A program made the translations under genes and the position numbers. 64,000 bases of DNA, taken from positions 145,898,501 to 145,962,500 of the forward strand of contig JASDFA010000016.1 in assembly GCA_035772735.1 (NCBI GenBank). Reading direction: 5' to 3'. The notes beneath the pieces are model-generated. The model made no database searches and had not been told where the DNA came from. It worked only from the letters and a program-made list of their open reading frames with translations. Shown in pieces: positions 48,101 to 60,020 of this stretch (positions are counted from its first letter, which is position 1; the number at the start of each line of letters is the position of its first letter). The stretch comes from Datura wrightii (lineage: Eukaryota > Streptophyta > Magnoliopsida > Solanales > Solanaceae).

Positions 48101-48500
48101 AGATAGAAAATAAACTAACCTGTTGGCACCACCAAATTACCTTTCCACTCCAAAACTGACTAGCCCAAAAAACAAAACTCCACAATATGGGTCCTACAAT
48201 TATTCGAAGCATATCTTGCGAACAACCAATCCATACCAAGAATAACATCAAAGTCATTCATGGTTAACTCCACCAGATATGTTGAGGTAACTTTATGCAA
48301 CACAGTGACCGGGCACCCTCTATATACTCGTCTAGCCACGACTTAATCACCAACTTGGGTTGAAACTAAAAACGGTTTTGACAAGGTCTCAGGACTAACT
48401 CCAAGGCTACAAGCAATGTAAGGAGTCACGAAAGACAAGGTAGCTCCCGGATCTAGCAAAGAATAAACATTAATCTGAGAGACACGCAACATATCAGTGG
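45145..48500 (-). pseudogene. Element E protease, RT, RNase H, integrase and chromodomain-like tail (broken)
   Basis: Order on the minus strand: protease with LLDPGATLSFVTP at ~48422-48468; RT ending in VFIDNILIYS (~47450; the second catalytic Asp is Asn); RNase H from ~47133 (FVYCDASRVGLGCVL, FTDHNILQYEF); integrase core 46203-45904 (MDFVIGLPRTRRHYDSIW, SIISDRGTQFTSQFWRSF) and 45882-45289 (AYNNSYHSSIQMAQFEALY, WVFLKVSPMKGVM); then the tail WRNQHIEGATWEFEADMMARYPNLF to the TGA at 45145-45147. Many stops and frameshifts separate these parts. It is more decayed than D's pol but covers regions D has lost. Confidence 0.85.
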
Positions 48501-49733
48501 CCACATCTAGAGAAGTTTCATGCTCTTGGCATGAGGCAAGGGCATAGAATCGGTTTTGGCGCTATCCGCCACCTCCACAAGTTGATGCTCCCTGCGGAGT
48601 GGAATGGGTTGGAGCTGCTGTTGTCTTGGTGGTTTGTGCTCGACCCCTATCATCACCCTATCTAGAATATGAACATGCTTGACGCATGTGCCCTGATCTA
48701 CACACCCAAAACAGACATCCAAATAGAGCAGGAACTCCCCGGTGTGACCATGCCACACTTCCCGCAAGATGGATAGGTATACTCTAATTGGGTGCCCCTC
48801 TAATCCCTCGAACCTAAAGCCCTGCTCCTCTAATCACCCTCGGGCCTGGATAGGACACTAGTTGATGATGGTGGTGGGGCTAGTGACCTCTGCTGAAACT
48901 ATAGACAGTAGCCACTGCTAGCCCTCTAATGTGAAAACCCACGACTATCTATTTGAGACCTCTTTGCCTCCCTCTCGCTCGCATGAGCCACCTCCATCTG
49001 GTGGGCGTACAACACTATGCATGGAAATTCCATATCCTGGTGAAGCACAGCAGTCCTGCAATCCTTGTCTAAATAACCGGCCACGCCATGAACAAATTGG
49101 CTCACCCGCGCCCTATAATCCATCACCAACTTTGAGGAATAATTTGAAACTGGGTGAACTCAAGAGAATTCTCCAGCACTGTCATTTTTTCTTGCTTGAG
49201 GTTAACAAACTCAGGTTCTTTCAATTCCCTCATCTCCTGAGGGAAGAACCTGTCAAGAAAGGCCATGTGGAACTCATCCCAGCTGATAGGGCCCACTCCC
49301 GCTGCCCTACTGTCCTTCCATTGCTTGCACTAAATATGAGCGACCTCTTTTAGCTAATAAGAGGCCAAGTCAACACACTCCCCATTTGTCACCCCCATAA
49401 CCTGAGTGACCTTCAAGATCCCTTCAATGAACTCGTGTGTATCTTCATCCACCTTTGATCCCGTGAACTCAGGAGGGTTTATCCTCAAAAAGTCTCTAAT
49501 ATTAGATGCCACTGCATTGCCATTCTGCGGGACCTGCACAACAACCTTTTGGTTGACCTGGGCCGTCAAGGCCTACACCAATATCTAAATAGTCGCCCGA
49601 AACTCAGCGTGGGCTGTTGGCTCTGGTGCTTGGGACTCCTGCACAGGTGGGGCTTGCTGATGTCTATGGTCATTGCCATCTCTGTGGCCTTCATCATCCC
49701 ATTCCTTCTCCCGTTCATTCTTCTAGGAGCCAT
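48501..49733 (-). pseudogene. Element E gag (broken)
   Basis: Starts MAPRRMNGRRNG at ATG 49733, homologous to D gag. An early frameshift follows codon ~12. The frame reopens at 49569-49354 (QKVVVQVPQNGNAVASNIRDFLRINPPEFTGSKVDED). Further pieces include the segment at 49129-48926 (RVSQFVHGVAGYLDKDCRTAVLHQDMEFPC), which corresponds to D gag just before element B broke it. A decayed zinc knuckle (CFGCVDQGTCVKH) lies near 48690. Several stops interrupt every part. Confidence 0.8.
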
Positions 49734-49922
49734 AATTCTGCAATTGCGAATCACACGAATAGAGGGATGGAAAGGCTTTTCATTGCACGACATAAAACAT
49801 GAAAGAAGCGAACATTTCTTAAACGGCTAGTAGCCTCTTCATCATAAGTGTGGCACACTTCACACCCATGAAAAAGACTCTACTTAACACAGCTTTTAGA
49901 CACCCTAGGATACTTTAAATTT

Positions 49923-49937
49923 ATTTCTCTGATACAA
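49923..49937 (-). other. Element E primer-binding site (tRNA-Met type)
   Basis: The + strand atttctctgatacaa, just inside the 5' LTR, matches the complement of the usual primer site (GGCTCTGATACCA) apart from a few substitutions. Confidence 0.6.
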
Positions 49938-49941
49938 AGTT

Positions 49942-50129
49942 TGGCACGACGCGAACGTACACCTGGATCATAGACATGGGACAAGGGATCCCGAGAGACC
50001 CCAAGTCAATCCATGACAAATGCATACAACTAATATTCTTCAAATAAGAGGAAGGATAATCATAAAACATAGCGAAAATGTAATTATAGCGTAACAACAT
50101 GAGATACTACGCGTATACACAGCGGAGCA
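49942..50129 (-). repeat. Element E 5' LTR, inner part
   Basis: The first 188 bp of the E 5' LTR (TGGCACGACGCGAACG, where the 3' LTR has TGTGACGACCCGAACG), up to the insertion of F. It ends with the GAGCA duplication at 50125-50129. Confidence 0.8.
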
Positions 50130-51563
50130 TGTTCGGCTGTTCGGTTGGTATTATATATTATAAACCGACACGCAAGTGCACGTGGTCAAAAAAGTAATGA
50201 AGTGGCTAAGTAAGCCAAGTATCGATCCAAGGAGGCTCAGGATATGTAAAATTTGCCTAAGTATACTATATTCTTATCTTACTTCTAATTATGCTAACAA
50301 CAACGTAACCAACAGTTAAATGAGTTTTTGTTTATAAAATATATACTAAAACTATTAACAATTATTTACTGTGAATTTAAACAATGGATATGAGCATGCC
50401 AAGGTTAAGAACAAGTAATGAATTCGATTATAATAATAATTCGGTTAAGCTCTTCTTCATGTTGCTAGCCAAGAACAGTAGCCTAGAAATTAAAACTCTC
50501 GTATTTAATTTCACTTAAGAATCATAAACCATTCGTCTATATTTCTGTGATCAAATGCAATTTACGACCTAGCAATACAATTCCGGTTCCTAAATTGACT
50601 AATACGGCTTTCAAGTATATTTCTATCAGGAAAGCATATCAAAACCCAATTTTCCCAAATCAAGTTAAGAACAATACCCTATTAATTCACAACTTTCCAA
50701 TTTCTTGCTCTCTCGAGTGAAATTGGACTTTTTAGATGTACATTAATGTCGGCCAAGCACTAATGCAGTAAGAACAAGAATTAATAGAACAACATGAAAG
50801 AAGAAGAAGAAAACCATATCATTTATAATCAAAATTCACTACACATGTTCAAAACCTTAGCAAGGAAGAGAATTAGCCACTCATTTGTGGATTGATCATC
50901 CTAAAACAAGTGTAAATCATACATACAATTGATTGAAAGAAGAAAGGAAGAGAAGAAATCCCTTAGATTTTTCGTCCCTCAACTGCTGCTAACCCACGTC
51001 CTTGCTCCACCAAGTCTGAACTGATTAAAAGAAACCTAAGTGTGCTATTTATACTAGAGGGAAATTTTTCCCGGAGTAACAAGCAACGTGTCACGGAGGT
51101 CAATGCGGAGCACTGGCTCCGTGGCACGGCGTGGACGCGGACCTTCACTGGAAGTCCAGGGTCCGGTAAAATAGCCTCAACATGGCACGGAGGCCAACGC
51201 GGAGGCCAATCTCCGTGCCACGGAGCTGTCGCGAGGCCTCACTGGAATTTGCCATTTAATTTCCTCTCCAGGCAGTGTGCCTCCGCGATGGTAGCGTGGC
51301 ACGGCTCCATCGCGGAGCCCCTATAATTTATGCATTCCAATGTCTTTTCCACGCTCGTATCCAAGTCCAACTCCGATATAGTTCCAACATGCATTTTAGC
51401 TCCTAAAAATCATATTTTCCTGCAAAACAAATGCTAATCATGTTGGTTAGTATAAATTCACATTTTATTACCAATTACATGAGAATATATACATATTGCA
51501 CACAAACAAGGCGAAAATAATACGTTTGAGTATCACTTGGGCATATAAATATGCCCAAGATCA
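50130..51563 (-). repeat. Element F 3' LTR (1434 bp)
   Basis: TGTTCGGCTGTTCGG...CCCAAGATCA on the + strand, with the GC-rich palindromic module at ~51085-51320. Same length as the 5' LTR. The ORFs at 50963-51326 fall in this module and are not called as genes. Confidence 0.92.
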
Positions 51564-53450
51564 CTTACCCCACACTTAAATCATTGTTCGTCCTCGAACA
51601 ACACATACACAACTCATGCAAATTACATCCCAACCTTCGTCACTATGGTGCGACCATTTACGCTACGGTCATACCGATTATTCAATTTTTGCAAATCATC
51701 ACGAAAACATGCTTGGTCTTACAATACAATGACCTTTAATACATCAAGACTTCCTAGACTTTAAGAATTTATTCTTGATATCGGCAAACTCATGCAAATA
51801 AGCTAATCAAGAAATCCGACACGTAAATCAATCTTTCATCAGGCATGTGCCCTCACAACTCAAGAGAATCTTCCCCTTTTTGTTCATGCAACACACAAAC
51901 ATGCAAGTAGGGGCATATAAAAATTTATTTCACTCTCTCTCCCAAAAGAATTCACATGCATCATGTCGTGACCCATAGGCTTGCCCTTAGTGTATTACTC
52001 CACTAATATAAAGAAATGCAATGTAGGATCAAGTAGGACTTTAATGGGTTGTAACGGGGCTATGGATCTAGTATATATATTGGATTAGCCAATAATAGTC
52101 GCTAGCATCCTTAAGCGCCTTTTTAACACATTCCCATCGACTCCTGGACATTGTTCCTCTCTTTTCTCTTTTTCTCCCATTCATGCTGGTTTACTTTCGT
52201 CCTGCCCATTTCATCAAACACACTTGACACAAAACAAAGGGTTTTCATGTACCCTCAATATCATTTAATTATAACAAGTGCCTCTTCAACATCATCTTTT
52301 CTTTCCTCACTCTGCTTTTCTTTTTCTTTGCACTCTTTAACACTTTGGGAAACATTTTCTCTTCTTTGTAAGCGCTTAAGAGTTTCGTATAGACTTTAAG
52401 GCTAATGAAAAGAAGGAATAAAGCTTAGTTTATACAATTTTGGACAAAAGAAAGAAAGAAATCGGCTAAAGGCTCAACGGGCTGACAAGGGTATACAACA
52501 TATAAAAAGGTAGAGTTTGACAAGAAAAAAATGGAAACTATCGATTAAAAACAAAGAAATGCCTACATCCTTTCCAACACTACACCTCCTTCATTTCGTT
52601 TTGTATACACACCAGCCAAGTTCTAGACAATTCACAATGGCATGGAATAACAATACATCACTTCACACTTCATGCACATGCTCGAATCAAGATGCATTCA
52701 CAGACTCTCTAATTAGCCAATCACATGAATTCAAATTAAGCCTCAGTCATACTGAATCAAATTCTATGGCCTAGGTACTCAACATATTTGAAAACTTGCA
52801 TGCTTTGAAACGAATCCCTTTCACATTTTGAACGTCAGTTACACACGCAACGAAATTTTTGCAACCATAAAGCAACTACAGTTCATTGATGCAATCCACC
52901 AAAGAAAAATTAAAAACAAATTAAAATCCTACTCCTACCGACTACATTTCCCTTAAGACGGTCGTCATCCATCCATCATAGGGAACGGTCACTAACTATG
53001 ACATCGGTTCAATGGGACTATTCTCGGTAAAAGAACCAAAAACAAACTCCGAGAAACCCAAACAAAATAAAAACCAAAAATTTTTGCAACACATCGATCA
53101 TTTCGATAGAAAGAAAATATTTACAAGTGCAAAATATTTTCGCGAAAATTTTTGAAAAATATCGATCATCTCGATAGAAAAAAAATATTTACAAAATATT
53201 TACGCTGGCAACCATAACTTTTCATAACACACATCATTAACCACACAAACAAATATATACAGATACAACACAAATCAGTTCATAACAGGGAAAGCACAAA
53301 CATACATACAAACCAAGGAAAAGCATACAGCACATTAGAGCCTAAGTCCCAGCACCTAGCTACTCCCCCTTACCCCACACTTAAATCGAACACTGTCCCC
53401 AGTGTTCACAAAAATTACAAAATAAAATTTCGGGTGGTGGAACTCCCTGA
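51564..53450 (-). other. Element F 3' non-coding region
   Basis: About 1.9 kb with no gene: pyrimidine-rich stretches on the + strand, short ORFs that do not agree between A, B and F, and the complement of the purine tract (cttaccccacactt) next to the LTR. Confidence 0.7.
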
Positions 53451-54671
53451 TCAGTCAAAATATTCGACTTCTTCATCTGGTGCTGCTGCCTCGTCCCCCA
53501 TGTCTGAGACAGCGCCATCATCGTCATCGGACTCCACATCGGAGTCCTCCCGACGTGTCTCCTCATCAGTAGGGACATCGTCATCCGTCGGCTCCACGAA
53601 GGCTGGTCCCACTCGGCATAAGGCTCTGGCATTCTCGCCAAATGGGTAATCCAGCTCCAGCTGCCATAATTCTTCCTCGGTGGCTGGTCTCCCACCAATC
53701 CGTAGCTGAAGCATCTGCATGCCGAACATACGTGCCATGTACTGATCGTCACGAGCATGTCGCTCGCCCAAAGTCAGCACTGGCCCGTGTGTGGTGTCGG
53801 GGGCCTTAGTTTTTGTCACATCGAGGGCCCTCCGCTTCAACTGCGGGATGTAATCCAAGGCTTCTTCCTCAACATCGAGGCCTTGGAGGAAGGTGGTGAT
53901 GAGTCCGCCAAACCCGTATTTGTGGCCCTGGTGTAGTCTGGCTCTCTTCATGGCGGATATAATTACCGCCCTAACATTAATATCCAGCCCTTTCATAAGA
54001 GCATACACCAAGCAGACACGGTCCCGGGTCACATCCGTCATATGAACTCCCGGGATCAAGCACGAACATACAATTTTCAGCCATATTCTGGCCTCCCTAT
54101 TCATCTACGAATAAGGCAGAGTCTGGTGGTAACCCCTCTCCTTATGCCTACTCCATCGGGCTGTTGATCGAGCCCCACATAATGTACGTCTGATGTCCGC
54201 GTACGGTGGGGTGATGTTTAGCTGGCGGAGAACGTGAGCGTCTATGTCTCGCGCTCCAATGATGGCATTGAACTGCTGGGGTTCCAGAGTAACAATCTGC
54301 CCTCTGATTTTTATTGTGTGGCTTCTGATGGCCGGTTTCCAATTTGCGTAGAACTCTCGGACCAAATGAAGGTTGCACTCCTTGGGCTCCTAAAAGATAA
54401 AGCTGAGCCCAGCTGCTTCAATCCTTTGCACAATACGGGGGAACTCTTGTGCTAGTGGTTCCCGTGCAATATGTTCCTCCGGGAAGTACTTGCTCTCCTT
54501 ATGCTTAGCATAACATTTCTTTCCTTCATCGGTTACCCACCTTGTTCCGTATTGGCGGCGTTGGCCACGCGGAACAGCTGGTGCAGCTGGGACTGCGGTG
54601 CCCAGTCTCATTCGCTTTCTACCGGTGCCTGAGGTAGAAGCACCCTTGCTCTTATCCTGTCTACTAGCCAT
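53451..54671 (-). pseudogene. Element F second ORF: plant-transposon-protein-like domain (two stops)
   Basis: A frame of ~407 codons from MASRQDKSKGASTSGTGRKR (ATG 54671) to the TGA at 53451-53453. The N-terminus is basic and Ser-rich; the middle holds RWVTDEGKKCYAKHKESKYFPEE, VREFYANWKPAIRSHTIKIRG and MNREARIWLKIVCSCLIPG; the C-terminus is acidic (EDSDVESDDDDGAVSDMGDE). By recall it resembles the 'putative plant transposon protein' domain of unknown function. Two in-frame TAG codons break it, near 54390 and 54105; in B the second site is CAG. Without them the frame is continuous. Confidence 0.8.
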
Positions 54672-56044
54672 TGTAACTGTCAATATACACACACAAGCAC
54701 AAAGTTAAGCTATAAACATGTTAACTTCGGCTAAGGTCGGGTTACACAACGTTTACCCCACACTTAGGCCTTAGCTACTTTTACAAAACTACGGCAAGGA
54801 TAACTCTATTTACACCAAAGACAACAAGTATACACTTTATGCTTAGTGCGTTCACAAAAAAATTTCGACAGCATAACGGTTAGTGTACTACTCAGACTTC
54901 ATATAGCTAATCCCAATCGTACTATCGCTAACAATTCAATCATCGTACTTAGCAACAAAAACAACAAATAAAAACAACGACAAAAACATTCTATATACAA
55001 TCGAATCCAAATAATCAAACCAATTTACACAATTTTCGCATTTTCCCCAACAATTCGAGAATTCGTCTTCCTATAATATTCACACAATATGTACCTCGAC
55101 TTATCTCAATTTACAACCACACCCCGGCATCGAATTCATGAAATTATCAAGTTTCCCAAGTCAAATTCAATAACCCATGCCCTAGAATATAATTCTACAA
55201 TCAAATTCGAATTATTTACATAATCGATAAGTTCAAACGCTAATTACAACAATCCGAACATATATCAATCACAAATAACTCAACATCATGTTAAATTGCT
55301 ACTTGGGGTGATATATCTCACCTCACATGCCCAAATTCGACTAAAATCGCCAAAAATTTGAGAGAAACGAGGAAAACGTACCTTTGAGTTGAAGAACCGA
55401 AGAAACTTGACGTATTCCTTGCCTAATAGCGTGGCACGTTGTTGGGGAGGGGGATTTGGGTGTTTTGGTCACGGAGAGTAGAAGAAATGGGGAAAAATTG
55501 GGCAAAATTGGGGTTAATTTAAAGAAAAACACGCGGGTCACCCGGCAACCCGGTGTGACCCGGCACCAAATATAATGCAACGTGTCACGGAGGGTAACGC
55601 GGAGCCCTCCCTCCGTGACACGGAGCCAACTCGATGGCTCTCTGGAAATTTTAAAAATCCGGATTTTGCCTTCAACGTGTCACGGAGGGTAACGCGGAGC
55701 CCTCCCTCCGTGACACGGAGCCAACGCCCCAGTGCACTGTTTCTTCAATAAAATTATTTTTTCATACCTTGGCTTATTTTTCCCGCTTCCATGCATATTT
55801 TCTCCGTTTGACCTGAAAATCACTTCCTAAACGAAATTGGTTAGATTAATAGATTTCCCTAACTAAAATGAAAAAAATACTAACTAAAACAAAAAATTTG
55901 TACGAAATCAAGAAAAAGAAAAATAAAATAAAAATACAAATTAATTACACTCTACTAAAAGAAGAAAAATAGAATATTTTTCTTTTCACAGGTTGCCTCC
56001 CGTGCAGCACCTGGTTTACCGTCGCGGCTCGACTTCCATTATGC
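54672..56044 (-). other. Element F spacer between the two ORFs
   Basis: No gene seen. AT-rich except for two GC-rich palindromic modules at 55581-55622 and 55676-55717, spaced 95 bp, each with perfect 14-bp arms (CGTGTCACGGAGGG and its complement). Confidence 0.75.
55578..55730. repeat. Tandem GC-rich palindromes (14-bp arms) in element F
   Basis: Two copies of an inverted repeat with arms CGTGTCACGGAGGG / CCCTCCGTGACACG and a 14-base loop (taacgcggagccct), at 55581-55622 and 55676-55717. Related versions lie in B (33938-34085) and in every complete LTR of the family. Confidence 0.85.
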
Positions 56045-58438
56045 TCAATTATCTACTAGGGTGAGGGACGATTTTTCACGATCCTTGTCCTCCCCCCAGT
56101 AGTGCTCAACCTCCTCTGGTGGCCTTCCTGTTAACTCTCGGGAATCATTCATTATATTAGCATTCCCATGATCAATCACATTGATCACTGAGAGTTCCTC
56201 ATTTACAATCGGGAGCTTGGGTGCTTTGTACACGTCAAACACTTCTATCTTGTCATGTGCCCGCATTGTAAGTTGACCCGCAACTACATCAATTAATGCT
56301 TTTCCGGTTGCCAAAAAGGGTCGTCCCAAAATAAATGGGACTTCAGCATCTGGTTCAAAGTCCAGAACAATAAAATCGACCGGAAAAATGAGGGAGCCCA
56401 CTTGCACTAACACATTCTCAACAATGCCATCCGGCTTAGCTAAGGACCTATCCGCTAGCTGCAAGATTATCGTTGTTGGTCTAGGACTCCCTAGACCTAA
56501 CTTTCTGAATACCGAAGATGGCATCAGATTTATACTTGCCCCCAAGTCGCATAATCCACGAGCTCGGATACTTTGCCCAATAGTCAGCTGGATAGTAAAA
56601 CTTCCAGGGTCTTTCAGTTTCGTGGGCAGTCTATTCTGAATCCGGGAAGTGCATTCCTCCGTTAAAGCCACCGTGGCATACTCAGTCAAACGACTTTTGT
56701 TAGCCACGATGTCTTTAATATATTTTGCATACTTTGGCACTCCCTGCAAGACATCAACAAGAGGTAAGTTAACATGTACCTGTTTAAGCACCTCCATGAA
56801 TTTCTTGAAACACGCCTCCTCCTTGTGTTTCTTAAGTCGTTGAGGGAACGGGGGTGGAGGTCTTTCTGCTTCTGCTTCTTTGGTCTTCCCCCTATCAGAA
56901 CTTTTTTCCTCCTCAACATCTGCTGCTCCTGACTTTTGAGGCGGTCTTTCCGGTTCCACCTCCTTCAACTGTAAGCCACTCCTCGTGGTCACCGCATTAA
57001 CCTGCTGCGGATTAGGATCCGTGTCGCTAGGTAGTCCTCCTCTGGGTCTTGTATTTTGGGCACTAGCAAATTGCCCAAACTGATATTCAAGAGCCTTGGT
57101 CGCCAACTGATTGTTCTTCACTTGGGCTGCCAATTTAACATAGTCAGCCTGCAATTGTGCCTGATTAGCGATCATGGTTTTGAACATCTCCTCAATGGTC
57201 GGTGATGGTGGTGGAGGAGGGGCATTGTGATTTCTGAATTGCAATTGATAGTTTTGTTGCCCTCCTTGATTTCTCTGCATACCCTAACCAGAACCTTGGC
57301 CTTGTTGGTTGTTGCTACCCCACGAAAAATTTGGATGGTTCCTCCAATTTGAGTTGTAGCCGCTACCAAACTGTTGCTGATTTCTCTGTGCATTGCCCAC
57401 AAAGTTAATAGAATCAGGATTTGCACCACAACACTCAGCTGAATGCTCACTACTACCACACACTTCACACCACATCTGCTGGACTACATTGACTGAAGCT
57501 GCAGGCTAGTTCAAGTTCATATTGCTGATGTGGTTATTTAACTAATTTTGCAAGGTAGCTATCTGTGCAGCGATAGCTGTAAATCCATCCACTTCAAGCA
57601 CTTCCGCTGCTTTCCTTGCTCCACCTCTTGATGAATCGGCATTCCATTCTGGATTGCCCTGTGAAATTCGGTTGAGCAAAGTGTACAGCTCCTCGTAAGT
57701 GTTTTCCAGCGCTTGCCCTTCAGCTACTGAATCTAACAGAATTTTAGTGTGGGGTTCCAAACCCTCAATAAATGTGTGTACCAACACCTCATTGGACTGA
57801 TGATGATGAGGACAGTCCTGCAACATGGATTTAAATCTTTCCCAGGCTTGATATAGATTTTCTCCCTCCCTCTGTTTAAAACTTAGAATTTGACTTCTAA
57901 GTCTGGCTGTTTTACCAGAAGGGAAAAATCTAATCAAAAACTTCCGTGCAAGATCATCCCACGTTGATATAGAATTGGGTGGTTCAGCTTTTAACCACCT
58001 CTTAGCTTCACCAAGTAAGGAAAATGGAAATAAGGTGAGCCGAACATAATCAGGTGACACTCCAGCGGGTATATAAGTGTCACTTATCTCCAAAACGTTT
58101 TGGAGATGTTGTTGTGGATCTTCATGAGGGAGACCGGTAAATTGCCCACTTGTGTGCAAGAGTTGCACCATATTCTGCTTTAATTCAAACCTCCCTCCAG
58201 GCTCTGGTTTGCGGATGCTAGAATGTACATTGTTAGCGTGTGGGATTGCCACCTCGCGAACCGGCCTTGCTGCTGCTTCATCGGGCACTAACACTGCCCT
58301 TACAACTGGTGGATGTTGCTGCTCCATAATAGATTGTCGGAACAACTGCAGATCCTTTTGTAGAGCTTCTCTACGTTGACTATGAAATTCACGTTCAGGC
58401 TCTAAGTAAGATTCCACCAGCTCTTTGTCCCTTGCCAG
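56045..58438 (-). pseudogene. Element F gag-protease ORF (three TAG/TAA stops)
   Basis: About 798 codons in one frame, from a CTG at 58438 (in-frame TGA two codons upstream, no ATG before the conserved region) to the stop at 56045. Gag core: QFTGLPHEDPQQHLQNVLE, RKFLIRFFPSGKTARLRSQ; Cys-His cluster CEVCGSSEHSAECC at ~57430-57470; an Athila-type WRNHPNFSWG motif; protease LCDLGASINLMPSSVFRKLG with VPFILGRPFLAT. Stops near 57541 (TAA), 57508 (TAG) and 57285 (TAG) lie where CAA or CAG is expected. The usual family length would include pol, which is absent. Confidence 0.88.
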
Positions 58439-58558
58439 TGTTCATAGAAATCAAGTCTGCAAAATACAGGCTAAGACCAAGTTGTTAACACTTAAGAAAA
58501 TAAAAATAAAAATACAGTAAATTTACACTAAACACAATTTCACGAATTTGCCTAGCCT

Positions 58559-58575
58559 CCCCGGCAACGGCGCCA
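58559..58575 (-). other. Element F primer-binding site (tRNA-Asp)
   Basis: The + strand CCCCGGCAACGGCGCCA is a perfect 17-base match to the 3' end of plant tRNA-Asp as I know it. It lies 6 bp from the 5' LTR edge, typical of Athila-type elements. Confidence 0.88.
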
Positions 58576-58581
58576 AAAACT

Positions 58582-60015
58582 TGTTCGGCTGTTCGGTTGG
58601 TATTATATATTATAAACCGACACGCAAGTGCACGTGGTCAAACAAGTAATAAAGTGGCTAAGTAAGCCAAGTATCGATCCAAGGAGGCTCAGGATATGTA
58701 AAATTTGCCTAAGTATACTATATTCTTATCTTACTTCTAATTATGCTAACAACAACGTAACCAACAGTTAAATGAGTTTTTGTTTATAAAATATATACTA
58801 AAACTATTAACAATTATTTATTGTGAATTTAAACTATGGATATGAGCATGCCAAGGTTAAGAACAAGTAATGAATTCGATTATAATAATAATTCGGTTAA
58901 GCTCTTCTTCATGTTGCTAGCCAAGAACAGTAGCCTAGAAATTAAAACTCTCGTATTTAATTTCACTTAAGAATCATAAACCTTTCGTCTACATTTCTGT
59001 GATCAAATGCAATTTACGACCTAGCAATACAATTCCGGTTCCTAAATTGACTAATACGGCTTTCAAGTATATTTCTATCAGGAAAGCACATCAAAACCCA
59101 ATATTCCCAAATCAAGTTAAGAACAATACCCTATTAATTCACAACTTTCCAATTTCTTGCTCTCTCGAGTGAAATTGGACTTTTTAGATGTACATTAATG
59201 TCGGCTAAGCACTAATGCAGTAAGAACAAGAATTAATAGAACAACATGAAAGAAGAAGAAGAAAACCATATCATTTATAGTCAAAATTCACTACACATGT
59301 TCAAAACCTTAGCAAGGAAGAGAATTAGCCACTCATTTGTGGATTGATCATCCTAAAACAAGTGTAAATCATACATACAATTGATTGAAAGAAGAAAGGA
59401 AGAGAAGAAATCCCTTAGCTTTTTCGTCCCTCAACTGCTGCTAACCCACGTCCTTGCTCCACCAAGTCTGAACTGATTAAAAGAAACCTAAGTGTGCTAT
59501 TTATACTAGAGGGAAATTTTTCCCGGGGTAACAAGCAACGTGTCACGGAGGTCAACGCGGAGCACTGCCTCCATGACACGGCGTGGACGCGGACCTTCAC
59601 TGGAAATCCAGGGTCCGGTAAAATAGCCTCAACGTTGCACGGAGGCCAACGCGGAGGCCTATCTCCGTGCCACGGAGCTGTCGCGAGGCCTCCCTGGAAT
59701 TTGCCATTTAATTTCCTCTCCAGGCAGTGTGCCTCCGTGATGGTAGCGTGGCACGGCTCCATCGCGGAGCCCCTATAATTTGTGCATTCCAATGTCTTTT
59801 CCACACTCGTATCCAAGTCCAACTCCGATATAGTTCCAACATGCATTTTAGCTCCTAAAAATCATATTTTCCTGCAAAACAAGTGCTAATCATGTTGGTT
59901 AGTATAAATTCACATTTTATTACCAATTACATGAGAATATATACATATTGCACACAAACAAGGCGAAAATAATACGTTTGAGTATCACTTGGGCATATAA
60001 ATCTGCCCAAGATCA
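58582..60015 (-). repeat. Element F 5' LTR (1434 bp)
   Basis: Partner of 50130-51563, with ~27 differences by eye and equal length. It carries the GC-rich palindromic module at ~59540-59770 and is followed by the GAGCA duplication at 60016-60020. Confidence 0.92.
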
Positions 60016-60020
60016 GAGCA

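Larger units (their letters stand above)
50130..60015 (-). mobile_element. Element F: complete Athila-like non-autonomous LTR element (9.9 kb)
   Basis: The best preserved element of the window: LTRs 50130-51563 and 58582-60015, each 1434 bp, with a 5-bp target duplication GAGCA on both sides (50125-50129, 60016-60020) inside E's 5' LTR. Inside are a tRNA-Asp primer site, a gag-protease ORF, a spacer, a second ORF and a 3' non-coding region with purine tract. There is no RT, RNase H or integrase, so it would depend on another element. By eye the two LTRs differ at about 27 positions and have no length difference, suggesting a recent insertion. Confidence 0.92.
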
